Below the pieces are notes generated by a model. The model had not been told where the DNA came from. It searched no databases and saw nothing but the letters and a program-made list of their open reading frames with translations. The position numbers and the translations under genes are program-made. Shown piece after piece: positions 1 to 5,937 of a stretch of DNA of 5,937 nucleotides. The first letter of the stretch is position 1. Every line of letters begins with the position of its first letter. The stretch comes from Gemmatimonadota bacterium (GTDB taxonomy: Bacteria; Gemmatimonadota; Gemmatimonadetes; Gemmatimonadales; GWC2-71-9): the NCBI GenBank assembly GCA_003221985.1, contig QHUQ01000045.1, forward strand, positions 1 through 5,937, written 5' to 3'.

Positions 1-142
1 GATGCCGTTGCAGCGACCCCTCGCGCAGCCGAATGCGATCACCCGGCGCGGTGCGCGGCACGAAGACGACGCGGCCATCGCTCAGCCGCCCAACCCCGTC
101 TCCTCCGACCGCAACGCCAGTGATGGTCACGAGATCGTTCAC
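1..142 (-). CDS. TRAM-domain 23S rRNA (uracil-C5)-methyltransferase, RlmD/RlmCD type, N-terminal fragment
   Basis: Partial gene running off the left edge; 47 codons are visible. The translation begins [20 protein letters not shown] and continues with [19 protein letters not shown]. This is the pattern of an N-terminal TRAM domain: a beta strand, a G-x-G-x-G-x-G-R-L turn, then a V-F-V-P-x-x-x-P-G-D strand. In the RlmD/RlmCD/TrmA-like family this RNA-binding module precedes a SAM-dependent methyltransferase domain that makes 5-methyluridine in RNA; that catalytic part lies outside the window. The chosen start is GTG at 142-140, whose GTGA overlaps the accC stop by 4 bp, which suggests translational coupling; a weak GGGA lies about 9 nt upstream. 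An in-frame ATG at 187-185 would add 15 residues ([15 protein letters not shown]), but these do not resemble a TRAM domain. A hairpin-forming repeat in accC ends just upstream. The family call is fairly sure; the exact target base is not. Confidence 0.8.
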   Translation of the reverse strand, partial: MNDLVTITGVAVGGDGVGRLSDGRVVFVPRTAPGDRIRLREGSLQRH

Positions 143-1707
143 TCGAGATCGTCCCGGAGGGCGAGTCGCCGGCTCTCGATCACCCATGGCGACGGTCCGA
201 CGGCCGGACGGCCCGACGGCCCCAGTCGTTCAGTTTCAGCGGCCGTCCGGCCGTCAGGCCGTCCGGCCGCCCTGCGTTCGTCCGCAACGATCGCCGCCGC
301 GACCGCGAGCGCCCGTTCGACCCCGCCGCGGGGCGGTGCGGCGAGCACTCTTGCGCCGGCGCGCTCGAGATACTGGATGTCGATTTCGCCCTTGAGAAAC
401 TCGCCGTCGTCCATGACGCGCAGATGGAATGGCTGGCTGGTGGGCAGGCCCACGATGACGAGCTCGCGCAACGCCCGGCGCATGCGCTGCACTGCGATGT
501 CGCGCGTCTCACCCCACGTGATGAGTTTGGCGAGCAACGGGTCATAGAACAGCGTCACGTCGTTCCCCGCCTCCACACCCGAATCCCAGCGGACGCCCGG
601 CCCGCTCGGCACGCGCAGATACTGCAATACGCCGGTCGCGGGAAGAAAATCATTGAAGGGATCTTCCGCCGTGATGCGGCATTCGATCGCGTGACCGCGC
701 GGGTGCAGCTGGCCGCCGGGGCCCGACGCGCCGTGCACGCGCATCGCCTGCCCCGCCGCGATGCGCAGCTGCTCGCGCACCAGATCCACGCCGTACACCA
801 GCTCCGTGACGGGATGCTCGACCTGAATCCGCGTGTTCATCTCGAGGAAGTAGAACTCGCCCGACGGGGTGAGCAGAAACTCGATCGTGCCCGCGCTGAC
901 GTAGCCCACCGCCCCGGCGGCGGCGGTCGCCGCTTCCGCCAGGCGGCGGCGCAGTGCCGGAGATACGGCAACCGACGGCGATTCCTCGATGAGCTTTTGA
1001 TGCCGCCGCTGAATGCTGCATTCCCGCTCGCCGAGCGCCACAACGCGGCCGCGATGGTCGGCGAGAATCTGAATCTCGATGTGACGCGGCCGTTCGAGAT
1101 ACTTCTCGACGTACATGCTGCCGTCGCCGAACGCCTTCTGGGCTTCGCGCCGGGCGGCATGGAATCCGGCCTCGACCTCCGACTCGGCGCCGACGAGCCG
1201 CATGCCCTTCCCGCCCCCGCCGGCGACGGCCTTGAGCATGACCGGAAAGCCGAGGCGCTTCGCCTCGCGACGCGCCTCGACGGGATCGCGCAGCGGCGCC
1301 GCGGTTCCCGGGACGACCGGCACGCCGGCGGCCTGCATGCGGCGCCGCGCCTCGGTCTTGTCGCCCATGGCGCGAATGGCGGCGGCGGGCGGGCCGACGA
1401 ACACGAGTCCTGCCTCCACGCAGGCGTCGGCGAAGGCGGCGCGCTCCGACAGGAATCCGTAGCCGGGATGGACGGCCTGGCAACCGTTGGCGCGTGCCGC
1501 CGCGATCAGCTTGGGGATGGCGAGATAGGATTCCGCGGAGGGCGCGGGGCCGAGCAGCACCGCGGCGTCGGCATCGCGGACGTGCGGGGCGAGACGGTCA
1601 GGCTCGGAATAGACCGCGACCGCTTCGAGACCTTCCTCGTGGCACGCGCGGATGACACGCACCGCGATCTCGCCGCGGTTCGCGACCAGCACCCGCTTCA
1701 ACGACAC
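139..1707 (-). CDS. accC: Biotin carboxylase subunit of acetyl-/propionyl-CoA carboxylase
   Basis: Cytoplasmic ATP-grasp enzyme that carboxylates biotin on a carrier protein using ATP and bicarbonate, the first half-reaction of acyl-CoA carboxylase. The N-terminal domain opens with [15 protein letters not shown] (residues 6-20), followed by HPGYGFLSE (80-88). The ATP-grasp region has GDKTEAR (115-121), K159 in VMLKA, the glycine loop AGGGGKGMR (162-170), H209, Q233 and H236, and E276. The catalytic segment [14 protein letters not shown] (289-302) and IECRI with R344 follow. All expected active-site residues are present. At 522 residues it is about 70 longer than a typical AccC of roughly 450. 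The extra tail has no biotinylation motif (no A/V-M-K-M), so the carrier protein must be separate, and part of the tail is encoded by an inverted repeat at 191-272. The start is GTG (1707), overlapping the upstream gene by 10 bp. A TTG at 1701 (TTGA overlap, [15 protein letters not shown]) is also credible and sits better behind the GAGGT at 1715-1711. Confidence 0.95.
   Translation of the reverse strand: MSLKRVLVANRGEIAVRVIRACHEEGLEAVAVYSEPDRLAPHVRDADAAVLLGPAPSAESYLAIPKLIAAARANGCQAVHPGYGFLSERAAFADACVEAGLVFVGPPAAAIRAMGDKTEARRRMQAAGVPVVPGTAAPLRDPVEARREAKRLGFPVMLKAVAGGGGKGMRLVGAESEVEAGFHAARREAQKAFGDGSMYVEKYLERPRHIEIQILADHRGRVVALGERECSIQRRHQKLIEESPSVAVSPALRRRLAEAATAAAGAVGYVSAGTIEFLLTPSGEFYFLEMNTRIQVEHPVTELVYGVDLVREQLRIAAGQAMRVHGASGPGGQLHPRGHAIECRITAEDPFNDFLPATGVLQYLRVPSGPGVRWDSGVEAGNDVTLFYDPLLAKLITWGETRDIAVQRMRRALRELVIVGLPTSQPFHLRVMDDGEFLKGEIDIQYLERAGARVLAAPPRGGVERALAVAAAIVADERRAAGRPDGRTAAETERLGPSGRPAVGPSPWVIESRRLALRDDLE
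191..272. repeat. Inverted pair of 8-bp tandem repeat arrays inside the 3' end of accC
   Basis: On the plus strand, 191-222 reads as four 8-bp units: gacggtcc, gacggccg, gacggccc, gacggccc. After an 18-nt spacer (223-240), 241-272 reads as four units in the opposite orientation: ggccgtcc, ggccgtca, ggccgtcc, ggccgccc. The arrays form an inverted repeat in which 201-221 pairs with 249-269 with a single mismatch (214/256), leaving a 27-nt loop. On the minus strand this encodes about residues 480-503 of AccC, including GRPDGRTA and PSGRPA, without breaking the frame. No T-tract follows on the transcribed side, so it does not look like an intrinsic terminator. It may be a REP/MITE-like palindromic insertion or a local repeat expansion. 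Confidence 0.85.
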
Positions 1708-2651
1708 CCGACCTCAGACCCTAGATCGAACGCCTCGAGAGCTTTACACAGCGCGCCGACGTTGCCGGCCGCCCGCCGGTACAGCGCGATTGCCGGCGGG
1801 CCCCACGTTCCGTGTTCGTCGATCGACAGCTTCAGTGCCGCAAACACGAAGTCCTGGGCGGGGACGCGATCCGCTTTCGTCTCCCTGCCGGTCACCCACA
1901 CCAGGGGGCGTTTGTTCCATTTGACCTCGCGCTCCGCGGGGGGGCGCTCGAAGCCCATGCTCGCGCATACCGCACGCGACTGGCTCAGGGCACGCACCGA
2001 GCGCTCGCGCGTTTTCAGCTCGTGCAGCACGCGATTGCGCAACACACTGTCGCCGCGCCAGCGGTCCATCGGGACGATGACGAGATCGGGCCGGAGCCCG
2101 CGGGAAAACCGCAGGTACCAGGCGGCCTGCGTGTCGGTTTCGCCGGCGGTGAACAGGATGCCCTGATGCGGGCAGGCCCGCAGCAGATTCTCGCCCAGCT
2201 CCTCCAACACCGGCGGCAAGCGCAGCGCTTCGGGCAGGGTGTGCCACGTGAGCGTCGCCGCGGCGCTGCCCGCCGATTCCCAATCGACGTACGCCCGCTC
2301 GCCCAGCGCGTAGATGCGGAAGACGCGCGCCGAATCGGCGGTGCGCGTGCCGGCGCTCCAGCGCGCCGACCGTTCGAACGCCAGCTGGGCCGTGTCGAGC
2401 ATCGCGTGGGCCCAGACCGTGTCCAGCGGGACCGGTTTCTTGTGGACGTGATACTCCACGCCGCGCTGCAGGTACGCGCGCCCCAGCTCCAGCCACGCCG
2501 GCCCGTCCGTCGAATCCGCGTTCACGCGGGCCCACAGCTCGGCGCGCACCGAGTCGGGGGTGGGCGGGGCGGGCGGGGCGGGCGGGGCGGGCGGGAGCGG
2601 GCTTTGCACCAGCAGCAGCCCCAGGACCGCCTTACAGAGGAATGTTCCCAT
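1698..2651 (-). CDS. Probable exported protein of unknown function, TPR-like N-terminal half
   Basis: I do not recognise this as a named gene. The 317-residue product starts with a short hydrophobic segment ([11 protein letters not shown], residues 7-17) that resembles a signal peptide or N-terminal anchor. A proline/alanine linker (about 18-32) encoded by a DNA repeat follows. Residues about 34-125 are helical and include [12 protein letters not shown] (53-64) and AFERSARW (91-98), resembling tetratricopeptide repeats. Residues 164-193, with [10 protein letters not shown] followed by [18 protein letters not shown], resemble a segment I recall from the soluble part of DUF2723/TMEM260-like proteins (ILFTNGDNDT, then PLWYLQEVEGVRPDV). 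That resemblance is from memory and is not proof of function. No catalytic motif is evident. The ATG at 2651 lies inside the end of pccB (20-bp overlap) with no clear Shine-Dalgarno, so translation is probably coupled. It also overlaps accC at its 3' end, so it is embedded in the carboxylase cluster. Confidence 0.8.
   Translation of the reverse strand: MGTFLCKAVLGLLLVQSPLPPAPPAPPAPPTPDSVRAELWARVNADSTDGPAWLELGRAYLQRGVEYHVHKKPVPLDTVWAHAMLDTAQLAFERSARWSAGTRTADSARVFRIYALGERAYVDWESAGSAAATLTWHTLPEALRLPPVLEELGENLLRACPHQGILFTAGETDTQAAWYLRFSRGLRPDLVIVPMDRWRGDSVLRNRVLHELKTRERSVRALSQSRAVCASMGFERPPAEREVKWNKRPLVWVTGRETKADRVPAQDFVFAALKLSIDEHGTWGPPAIALYRRAAGNVGALCKALEAFDLGSEVGCR
1711..1715 (-). promoter_or_regulatory. 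Shine-Dalgarno GAGGT for accC
   Basis: The minus strand reads GAGGT just upstream of the accC start region. It is 3 nt from the GTG at 1707 and 9 nt from the TTG at 1701. The second spacing is the more usual one, so this site bears on which start codon is used. It lies within the last codons of the upstream exported-protein gene. Confidence 0.5.
2562..2595. repeat. 9-bp tandem repeat (gggcggggc), three full copies plus a partial
   Basis: On the plus strand the unit gggcggggc occurs at 2562-2570, 2571-2579 and 2580-2588, followed by a partial copy. Because 9 is a multiple of 3, the repeat stays in frame and encodes repeated Pro-Pro-Ala in the linker behind the signal sequence of the exported protein. 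The plus strand, which is the template strand for this gene, carries a dense series of runs of three or more G from 2556 to 2601, enough for G-quadruplex folding. The tract could vary in copy number by slippage without a frameshift. Confidence 0.85.
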
Positions 2652-4155
2652 GCTTCTTGGGCGGGTTCTTGGCGCGCTTCGTCTCCAAGGTCAGCAGTGC
2701 CTCGATCAGACGCGGGCGCGTGTCGCGCGGATCGATGATGTCATCAAGATAGCCGCGGGCGGCCGCCTGGTAGGGATGAGCGAACTTCTCGCGGTACTCG
2801 TTGGTACGCTCCTCGCTGGCCTCTCCTTTATAGAGGATCTCCACCGCGCCTTTGGGGCCCATCACGGCAATCTCGGCGGTCGGCCAGGCGACGTTGTAGT
2901 CGCCGCGAATGTGTCTGGAGCTCATTACGTCATAGGCGCCGCCATAGGCTTTGCGCGTGATGACGGTGAGCTTCGGCACCGTCGCCTCGCAGTAGGCGAA
3001 CAACAGCTTCGCGCCATGCTTGATGATACCCCCGTGCTCCTGCGCCACCCCCGGCAGAAACCCGGGGACGTCCTCGAAGGTCACGAGCGGAATGTTGAAC
3101 GCATCGCAAAAGCGAATGAAGCGCGCACCCTTGAGCGAGGCGGCGATGTCGAGCACGCCGGCGAGGGCCGCCGGCTGATTCGCGACGATCCCCACCGGCC
3201 GTCCCGCCAGTCGCGCAAAGCCGACGATCAGGTTGTTGCCGTAATCGGGCTGTACCTCGAGAAATACGCCGCCGTCGACGACGCGCTTGAGCACGTCATG
3301 CATGTCGTACGGCTTCGCGGGCTCGTCGGGGACGACGTCGAGCAGGGCTTCGTCGCGCCGGTCGGGCGGATCGTCGGATGGGCGGACGGGCGGACTGTCG
3401 AGATTGTTGCCGGGGATAAACCCCAGCAATGTGCGAATCGCGGTAATCGATTCGAGCTCCGAGTCGTGCACGAAATGCGCGATCCCCGACGTCGCGCCGT
3501 GCACGTCCGCGCCGCCCAGCTTCTCGAAATCCACTTCCTCGTGCGTCACGGTCTTCACCACGCTGGGCCCGGTCACGAACATGTAGGAGATGCCGCGCAC
3601 CATGAAGATGAAGTCGGTGATGGCGGGGCTGTAGACGGCGCCGCCGGCGCAGGGGCCCAGGATGGCGCTGAGCTGCGGCACCACGCCCGACGCGAGGGTG
3701 TTGCGCAGGAAGATGCCGGCGTAGCCGCCGAGGGACGCGACGCCCTCCTGGATGCGCGCGCCGCCCGAATCGTTGAGCCCCACGACGGGCGCGCCGTTCT
3801 GCACGGCGAGGTCCATCACCTTGCAGATCTTCTCGGCGTGCGCCTCGGACAATGAGCCGCCGAAGACCGTGAAGTCCTGCGAGAAGACGTAGACGAGGCG
3901 CCCTTCGACCCGCCCCCAGCCCGTCACGACGCCGTCGCCGAGCACTTTCTGGTCGGCGAGTCCGAAATCCGTCGCGCGATGCGTGACGAAGCGGTCGAGC
4001 TCGACGAAGGAGCCGGGGTCGAGCAGCACATCGAGCCGCTCGCGCGCCGTCATTTTCCCCTTTTGGTGTTGAGTGGCGATACGGTCGGAACCACCACCCT
4101 GCTCGGATTCGGAACGCTTTTGCTGCAGGAGCTCGAGTTTCTCGCGCATGCTCAT
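2632..4155 (-). CDS. pccB: Acyl-CoA carboxylase carboxyltransferase (propionyl-CoA carboxylase beta) subunit
   Basis: Transfers carboxyl from carboxybiotin to an acyl-CoA, giving methylmalonyl-CoA from propionyl-CoA or malonyl-CoA from acetyl-CoA; cytoplasmic. The 507-residue length is normal for the single-chain PccB family. Visible landmarks are [17 protein letters not shown] (34-50), [14 protein letters not shown] (91-104), the N-terminal crotonase-fold oxyanion motif GGARIQEG (131-138), and [15 protein letters not shown] (169-183). In the C-terminal half are [21 protein letters not shown] (361-381), the second glycine motif [11 protein letters not shown] (405-415), [18 protein letters not shown] (424-441), and the family ending [11 protein letters not shown]. 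Asp409 in GGAYDVM matches the position (D422 in Streptomyces PccB) linked to use of propionyl-CoA. Methylmalonyl-CoA decarboxylase alpha subunits look alike, but the biotin carboxylase gene nearby favours a carboxylase. The start is ATG 4155, or the ATG two codons later ([10 protein letters not shown]); neither has a clear Shine-Dalgarno. The 41-bp gap from rpsA shows no terminator hairpin. Confidence 0.95.
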   Translation of the reverse strand: MSMREKLELLQQKRSESEQGGGSDRIATQHQKGKMTARERLDVLLDPGSFVELDRFVTHRATDFGLADQKVLGDGVVTGWGRVEGRLVYVFSQDFTVFGGSLSEAHAEKICKVMDLAVQNGAPVVGLNDSGGARIQEGVASLGGYAGIFLRNTLASGVVPQLSAILGPCAGGAVYSPAITDFIFMVRGISYMFVTGPSVVKTVTHEEVDFEKLGGADVHGATSGIAHFVHDSELESITAIRTLLGFIPGNNLDSPPVRPSDDPPDRRDEALLDVVPDEPAKPYDMHDVLKRVVDGGVFLEVQPDYGNNLIVGFARLAGRPVGIVANQPAALAGVLDIAASLKGARFIRFCDAFNIPLVTFEDVPGFLPGVAQEHGGIIKHGAKLLFAYCEATVPKLTVITRKAYGGAYDVMSSRHIRGDYNVAWPTAEIAVMGPKGAVEILYKGEASEERTNEYREKFAHPYQAAARGYLDDIIDPRDTRPRLIEALLTLETKRAKNPPKKHGNIPL

Positions 4156-4196
4156 GGTGCGGGAATCTAGAACTGGAAACGAACGGGGGACAGGAT

Positions 4197-5933
4197 CTAC
4201 GCGTCGAGGTTTTGCATGTCCTCGCTTGGCGGCGTCGGCGCCGGGACCGGGATGATGTCGTCTTTCGGAAATCCAGTAGCGGCGAGGACGATTCTGTGGT
4301 GGATGGGATCCACCTCGAGAACCTTCAGTTCCACAGCCTGGCCTTCCTTCACCGCATCCCCCGGCTGCTGAATGTCGGGAATGCCGAGCTGCGACATCGG
4401 CACAAAGCCCTCGATGTCACTGCCCAGGTCCACGACGACGCCCTTGTCCATCAGCCGCATCACGCGGCCGCGCAGCTCGGTGCCGACGGGATACGTCTCA
4501 CCGATACGCAGCCACGGATCTTCCTGCGCCTGCTTGAGGCCCAGCGAGATCCGCTTGTTCTCGGCGTCCACGTTGAGAATCAGGACGTCGACTTCGTCGC
4601 CCTTCTTCACGACTTCCGACGGATGCTGCACGCGCTTGGTCCACGACATGTCGGAGATGTGAATCAGGCCGTCGATGCCCGGCTCGATTTCGACGAACGC
4701 GCCGAACGACGTGAGGTTGCGCACCTTGCCGCGCAGCCGGGTGCCGACCGGATACTTCTGCGGCAGCGCCATCCACGGATCCTGCTCCGTCTGCTTCATG
4801 CCGAGCGAGACCTTCTCCTCCGTCTCGTCGACCTTCAGCACGACCGCTTCGATCGACTCGCCGATCGACACAAGCTTGGACGGATGCCGCACGTTGCGCG
4901 TCCAGCTCATCTCGGAGATGTGCACCAGGCCTTCGATGCCCGGCTCGAGCTCGACGAACGCACCGTAATTCGTGATCGACACGACTTTGCCCTGCACGCG
5001 CGTGCCAACCGGATACTTCGCCGCGACGTTCTGCCACGGATACGGCTGCAGCTGTTTCAGGCCGAGCGAGATGCGCTCGCGCTCCCAATCGATGTCGAGG
5101 ACCTTGACCTCGAGCTCCTGGCCGATCTGCACCATCTCGGACGGGTGCGACACGCGACCGTAGCTCATGTCGGTGATGTGCAGCAGGCCGTCGACGCCCC
5201 CGAGGTCGATGAAGGCGCCGAAGTCGGTGATGTTCTTGACGACGCCTTTGCGGACCTGGTTGACCGACAGCTCTTTCATCAGGACGTCGCGCTTGGTCTT
5301 GCGCTCCGCTTCCAGCAGCACGCGGCGCGACACGACGATGTTGCGGCGGCGCTTGTTGAGCTTGATGATCTTGAACTCGAAGCTCTGGCCGAGCAGCTCG
5401 TCGATATTTGGAACGCGCCGCAGCGCGATCTGGCTGCCGGGCAGGAACGCGTCGACACCCATCAGGTCCACCACGACGCCGCCCTTGATCTTTTTCACGA
5501 GCGTGCCGGTGACGCCTTCGTCCTTCTCATGCGCTTCGCGGATCCGCTCCCAGACGCGCATGAAATCGGCTTTCTTCTTCGAAAGCACGACCGCGCCTTC
5601 CTGGTCCTCGAGGTGCTCGAGGAAGACTTCGATCTCGTCGCCTTCCTTGAGGCTCCTCGGATCTTTGAACTCGTCGATCGCCACCGCGCCTTCCGACTTG
5701 AAACCGACGTCGAGAATGACGGCGGTGTCGGTCACGCGCAGCACTTTCGATTTGACGATCTCGCCTTCTTGGATATTCGACAGCGTCCCCTCGTACAGCA
5801 GGGTCATTTTCTCGATCTCGTCGGACGAATATTCCTCGTCGAGACCGGAGCGGACGCGCAGTTGCGGACGGGGAGGTTTGCGAGTGGGGATGTCTTCTTC
5901 GAATTCTTCTACGTCACGTGCTTCTACGAGCAT
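4197..5933 (-). CDS. rpsA: 30S ribosomal protein S1
   Basis: RNA-binding protein of the small ribosomal subunit that captures mRNA for initiation. The 578-residue product has six S1 (OB-fold) domains, at about residues 55-120, 138-205, 226-294, 310-380, 397-467 and 484-552. Domains 3-5 are the most regular, each with a G-K/V-V...FGAF(V/I)-(D/E)-(L/I)...GL-(L/V/I)-HI-(S/T)-(D/E)-MS core followed by HPSE/HPSK and ending in SLG-(L/M)-KQ. This six-domain layout matches full-length bacterial S1. The first about 45 residues are acidic and variable ([16 protein letters not shown]), with [20 protein letters not shown] leading into domain 1. The tail (556-578) is Pro-rich and acidic. The ATG at 5933-5931 is only 4 bp from the window edge, so its ribosome binding site cannot be seen and an upstream start is possible. 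The stop is TAG. It lies just upstream of pccB and may be co-transcribed with it. Confidence 0.95.
   Translation of the reverse strand: MLVEARDVEEFEEDIPTRKPPRPQLRVRSGLDEEYSSDEIEKMTLLYEGTLSNIQEGEIVKSKVLRVTDTAVILDVGFKSEGAVAIDEFKDPRSLKEGDEIEVFLEHLEDQEGAVVLSKKKADFMRVWERIREAHEKDEGVTGTLVKKIKGGVVVDLMGVDAFLPGSQIALRRVPNIDELLGQSFEFKIIKLNKRRRNIVVSRRVLLEAERKTKRDVLMKELSVNQVRKGVVKNITDFGAFIDLGGVDGLLHITDMSYGRVSHPSEMVQIGQELEVKVLDIDWERERISLGLKQLQPYPWQNVAAKYPVGTRVQGKVVSITNYGAFVELEPGIEGLVHISEMSWTRNVRHPSKLVSIGESIEAVVLKVDETEEKVSLGMKQTEQDPWMALPQKYPVGTRLRGKVRNLTSFGAFVEIEPGIDGLIHISDMSWTKRVQHPSEVVKKGDEVDVLILNVDAENKRISLGLKQAQEDPWLRIGETYPVGTELRGRVMRLMDKGVVVDLGSDIEGFVPMSQLGIPDIQQPGDAVKEGQAVELKVLEVDPIHHRIVLAATGFPKDDIIPVPAPTPPSEDMQNLDA
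4533..5015. repeat. Intragenic repeat: S1 domains 4 and 5 of rpsA
   Basis: The DNA for S1 domains 4 and 5 is a diverged direct repeat with a 261-bp period (87 codons). As an example, 4651-4703 and 4912-4964 on the plus strand match at 47 of 53 positions. Domain 3 (about 5055-5258) is a more distant copy. This reflects the domain duplication history of S1 rather than a mobile repeat, but such a match could support recombination or confuse assembly. Confidence 0.75.
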
Positions 5934-5937
5934 GCGG

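Noticed and set aside
185..187. ATG start for the methyltransferase gene
   Set aside because: It would add 15 Arg/Pro-rich residues ahead of the TRAM domain, lacks a Shine-Dalgarno, and makes a longer overlap with accC; the GTG at 142 with GTGA overlap is more natural, though not proven.
191..272. Intrinsic terminator at the end of accC
   Set aside because: The hairpin is strong, but it lies inside the coding sequence, has a 27-nt loop, and no T-run follows on the minus strand.
424..2166. Long open frame on the plus strand (580 codons) opposite accC and the exported protein gene
   Set aside because: It lies antisense to strongly supported genes, has no recognisable domain, and its low-complexity Arg/Ala/His-rich composition is typical of a GC-rich shadow frame.
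3361..3396. Short GC-rich tract with an 8-bp period (ggcggacg, ggcggact) resembling the element in accC
   Set aside because: Only two units are present, there is no inverted partner, and it encodes [12 protein letters not shown], which fits the expected Pro/Asp-rich segment at this place in PccB proteins, so no insertion is needed to explain it.
2560..3855. Plus-strand open frame (431 codons) opposite pccB
   Set aside because: It is antisense to a clear PccB, begins in the Gly/Ala repeat of the G-rich tract, and shows no known motif; explained by lack of stops in GC-rich DNA.
2632..4155. Methylmalonyl-CoA decarboxylase alpha subunit instead of a carboxylase subunit
   Set aside because: The sequences are similar, but the nearby biotin carboxylase gene and the absence of any membrane decarboxylase subunit favour an acyl-CoA carboxylase.

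Overview
The window is GC-rich bacterial DNA with five protein-coding genes, all on the minus strand and packed end to end. Read in the direction of transcription (from high to low coordinates) they are: ribosomal protein S1 (rpsA); the carboxyltransferase subunit of a biotin-dependent acyl-CoA carboxylase (PccB type); a probable exported protein of unknown function; a biotin carboxylase subunit (AccC/PccA type); and the first 47 codons of a TRAM-domain RNA methyltransferase of the RlmD/RlmCD type. The look of the S1 N-terminal region and of the carboxylase proteins, the GC content and the gene order suggest Gemmatimonadota or a related soil lineage. This is an impression from memory and has not been searched.

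Layout: rpsA occupies 4197-5933 and reaches almost to the window edge, so its true start could lie outside. A 41-bp gap with no visible terminator or Shine-Dalgarno sequence leads to pccB (2632-4155). pccB overlaps the exported protein gene (1698-2651) by 20 bp. That gene overlaps accC (139-1707) by 10 bp, or by 4 bp if a TTG start is used. accC overlaps the methyltransferase gene (start 142) by 4 bp (GTGA). The last four genes therefore look like one translationally coupled unit, possibly read through from rpsA.

How the genes work together: AccC would carboxylate biotin with ATP and bicarbonate, and PccB would pass the carboxyl group to an acyl-CoA, probably propionyl-CoA and/or acetyl-CoA. 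The biotin carrier protein that must link them is not encoded in the window, either alone or fused to AccC. The exported protein between the two carboxylase genes has no obvious enzymatic link to them. The outer genes (rpsA and the methyltransferase) belong to translation.

The most unusual DNA structure is at 191-272, inside the 3' end of accC. It consists of two arrays of four 8-bp units in opposite orientation, able to form a long GC-rich hairpin, yet translated in frame as part of the AccC tail. A second local repeat (2562-2595) encodes a Pro/Ala linker behind the signal sequence of the exported protein and gives a G-rich plus strand. I saw no RNA gene, CRISPR array, insertion sequence or clear promoter. 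This is mostly an ordinary housekeeping region with one notable repeat element.
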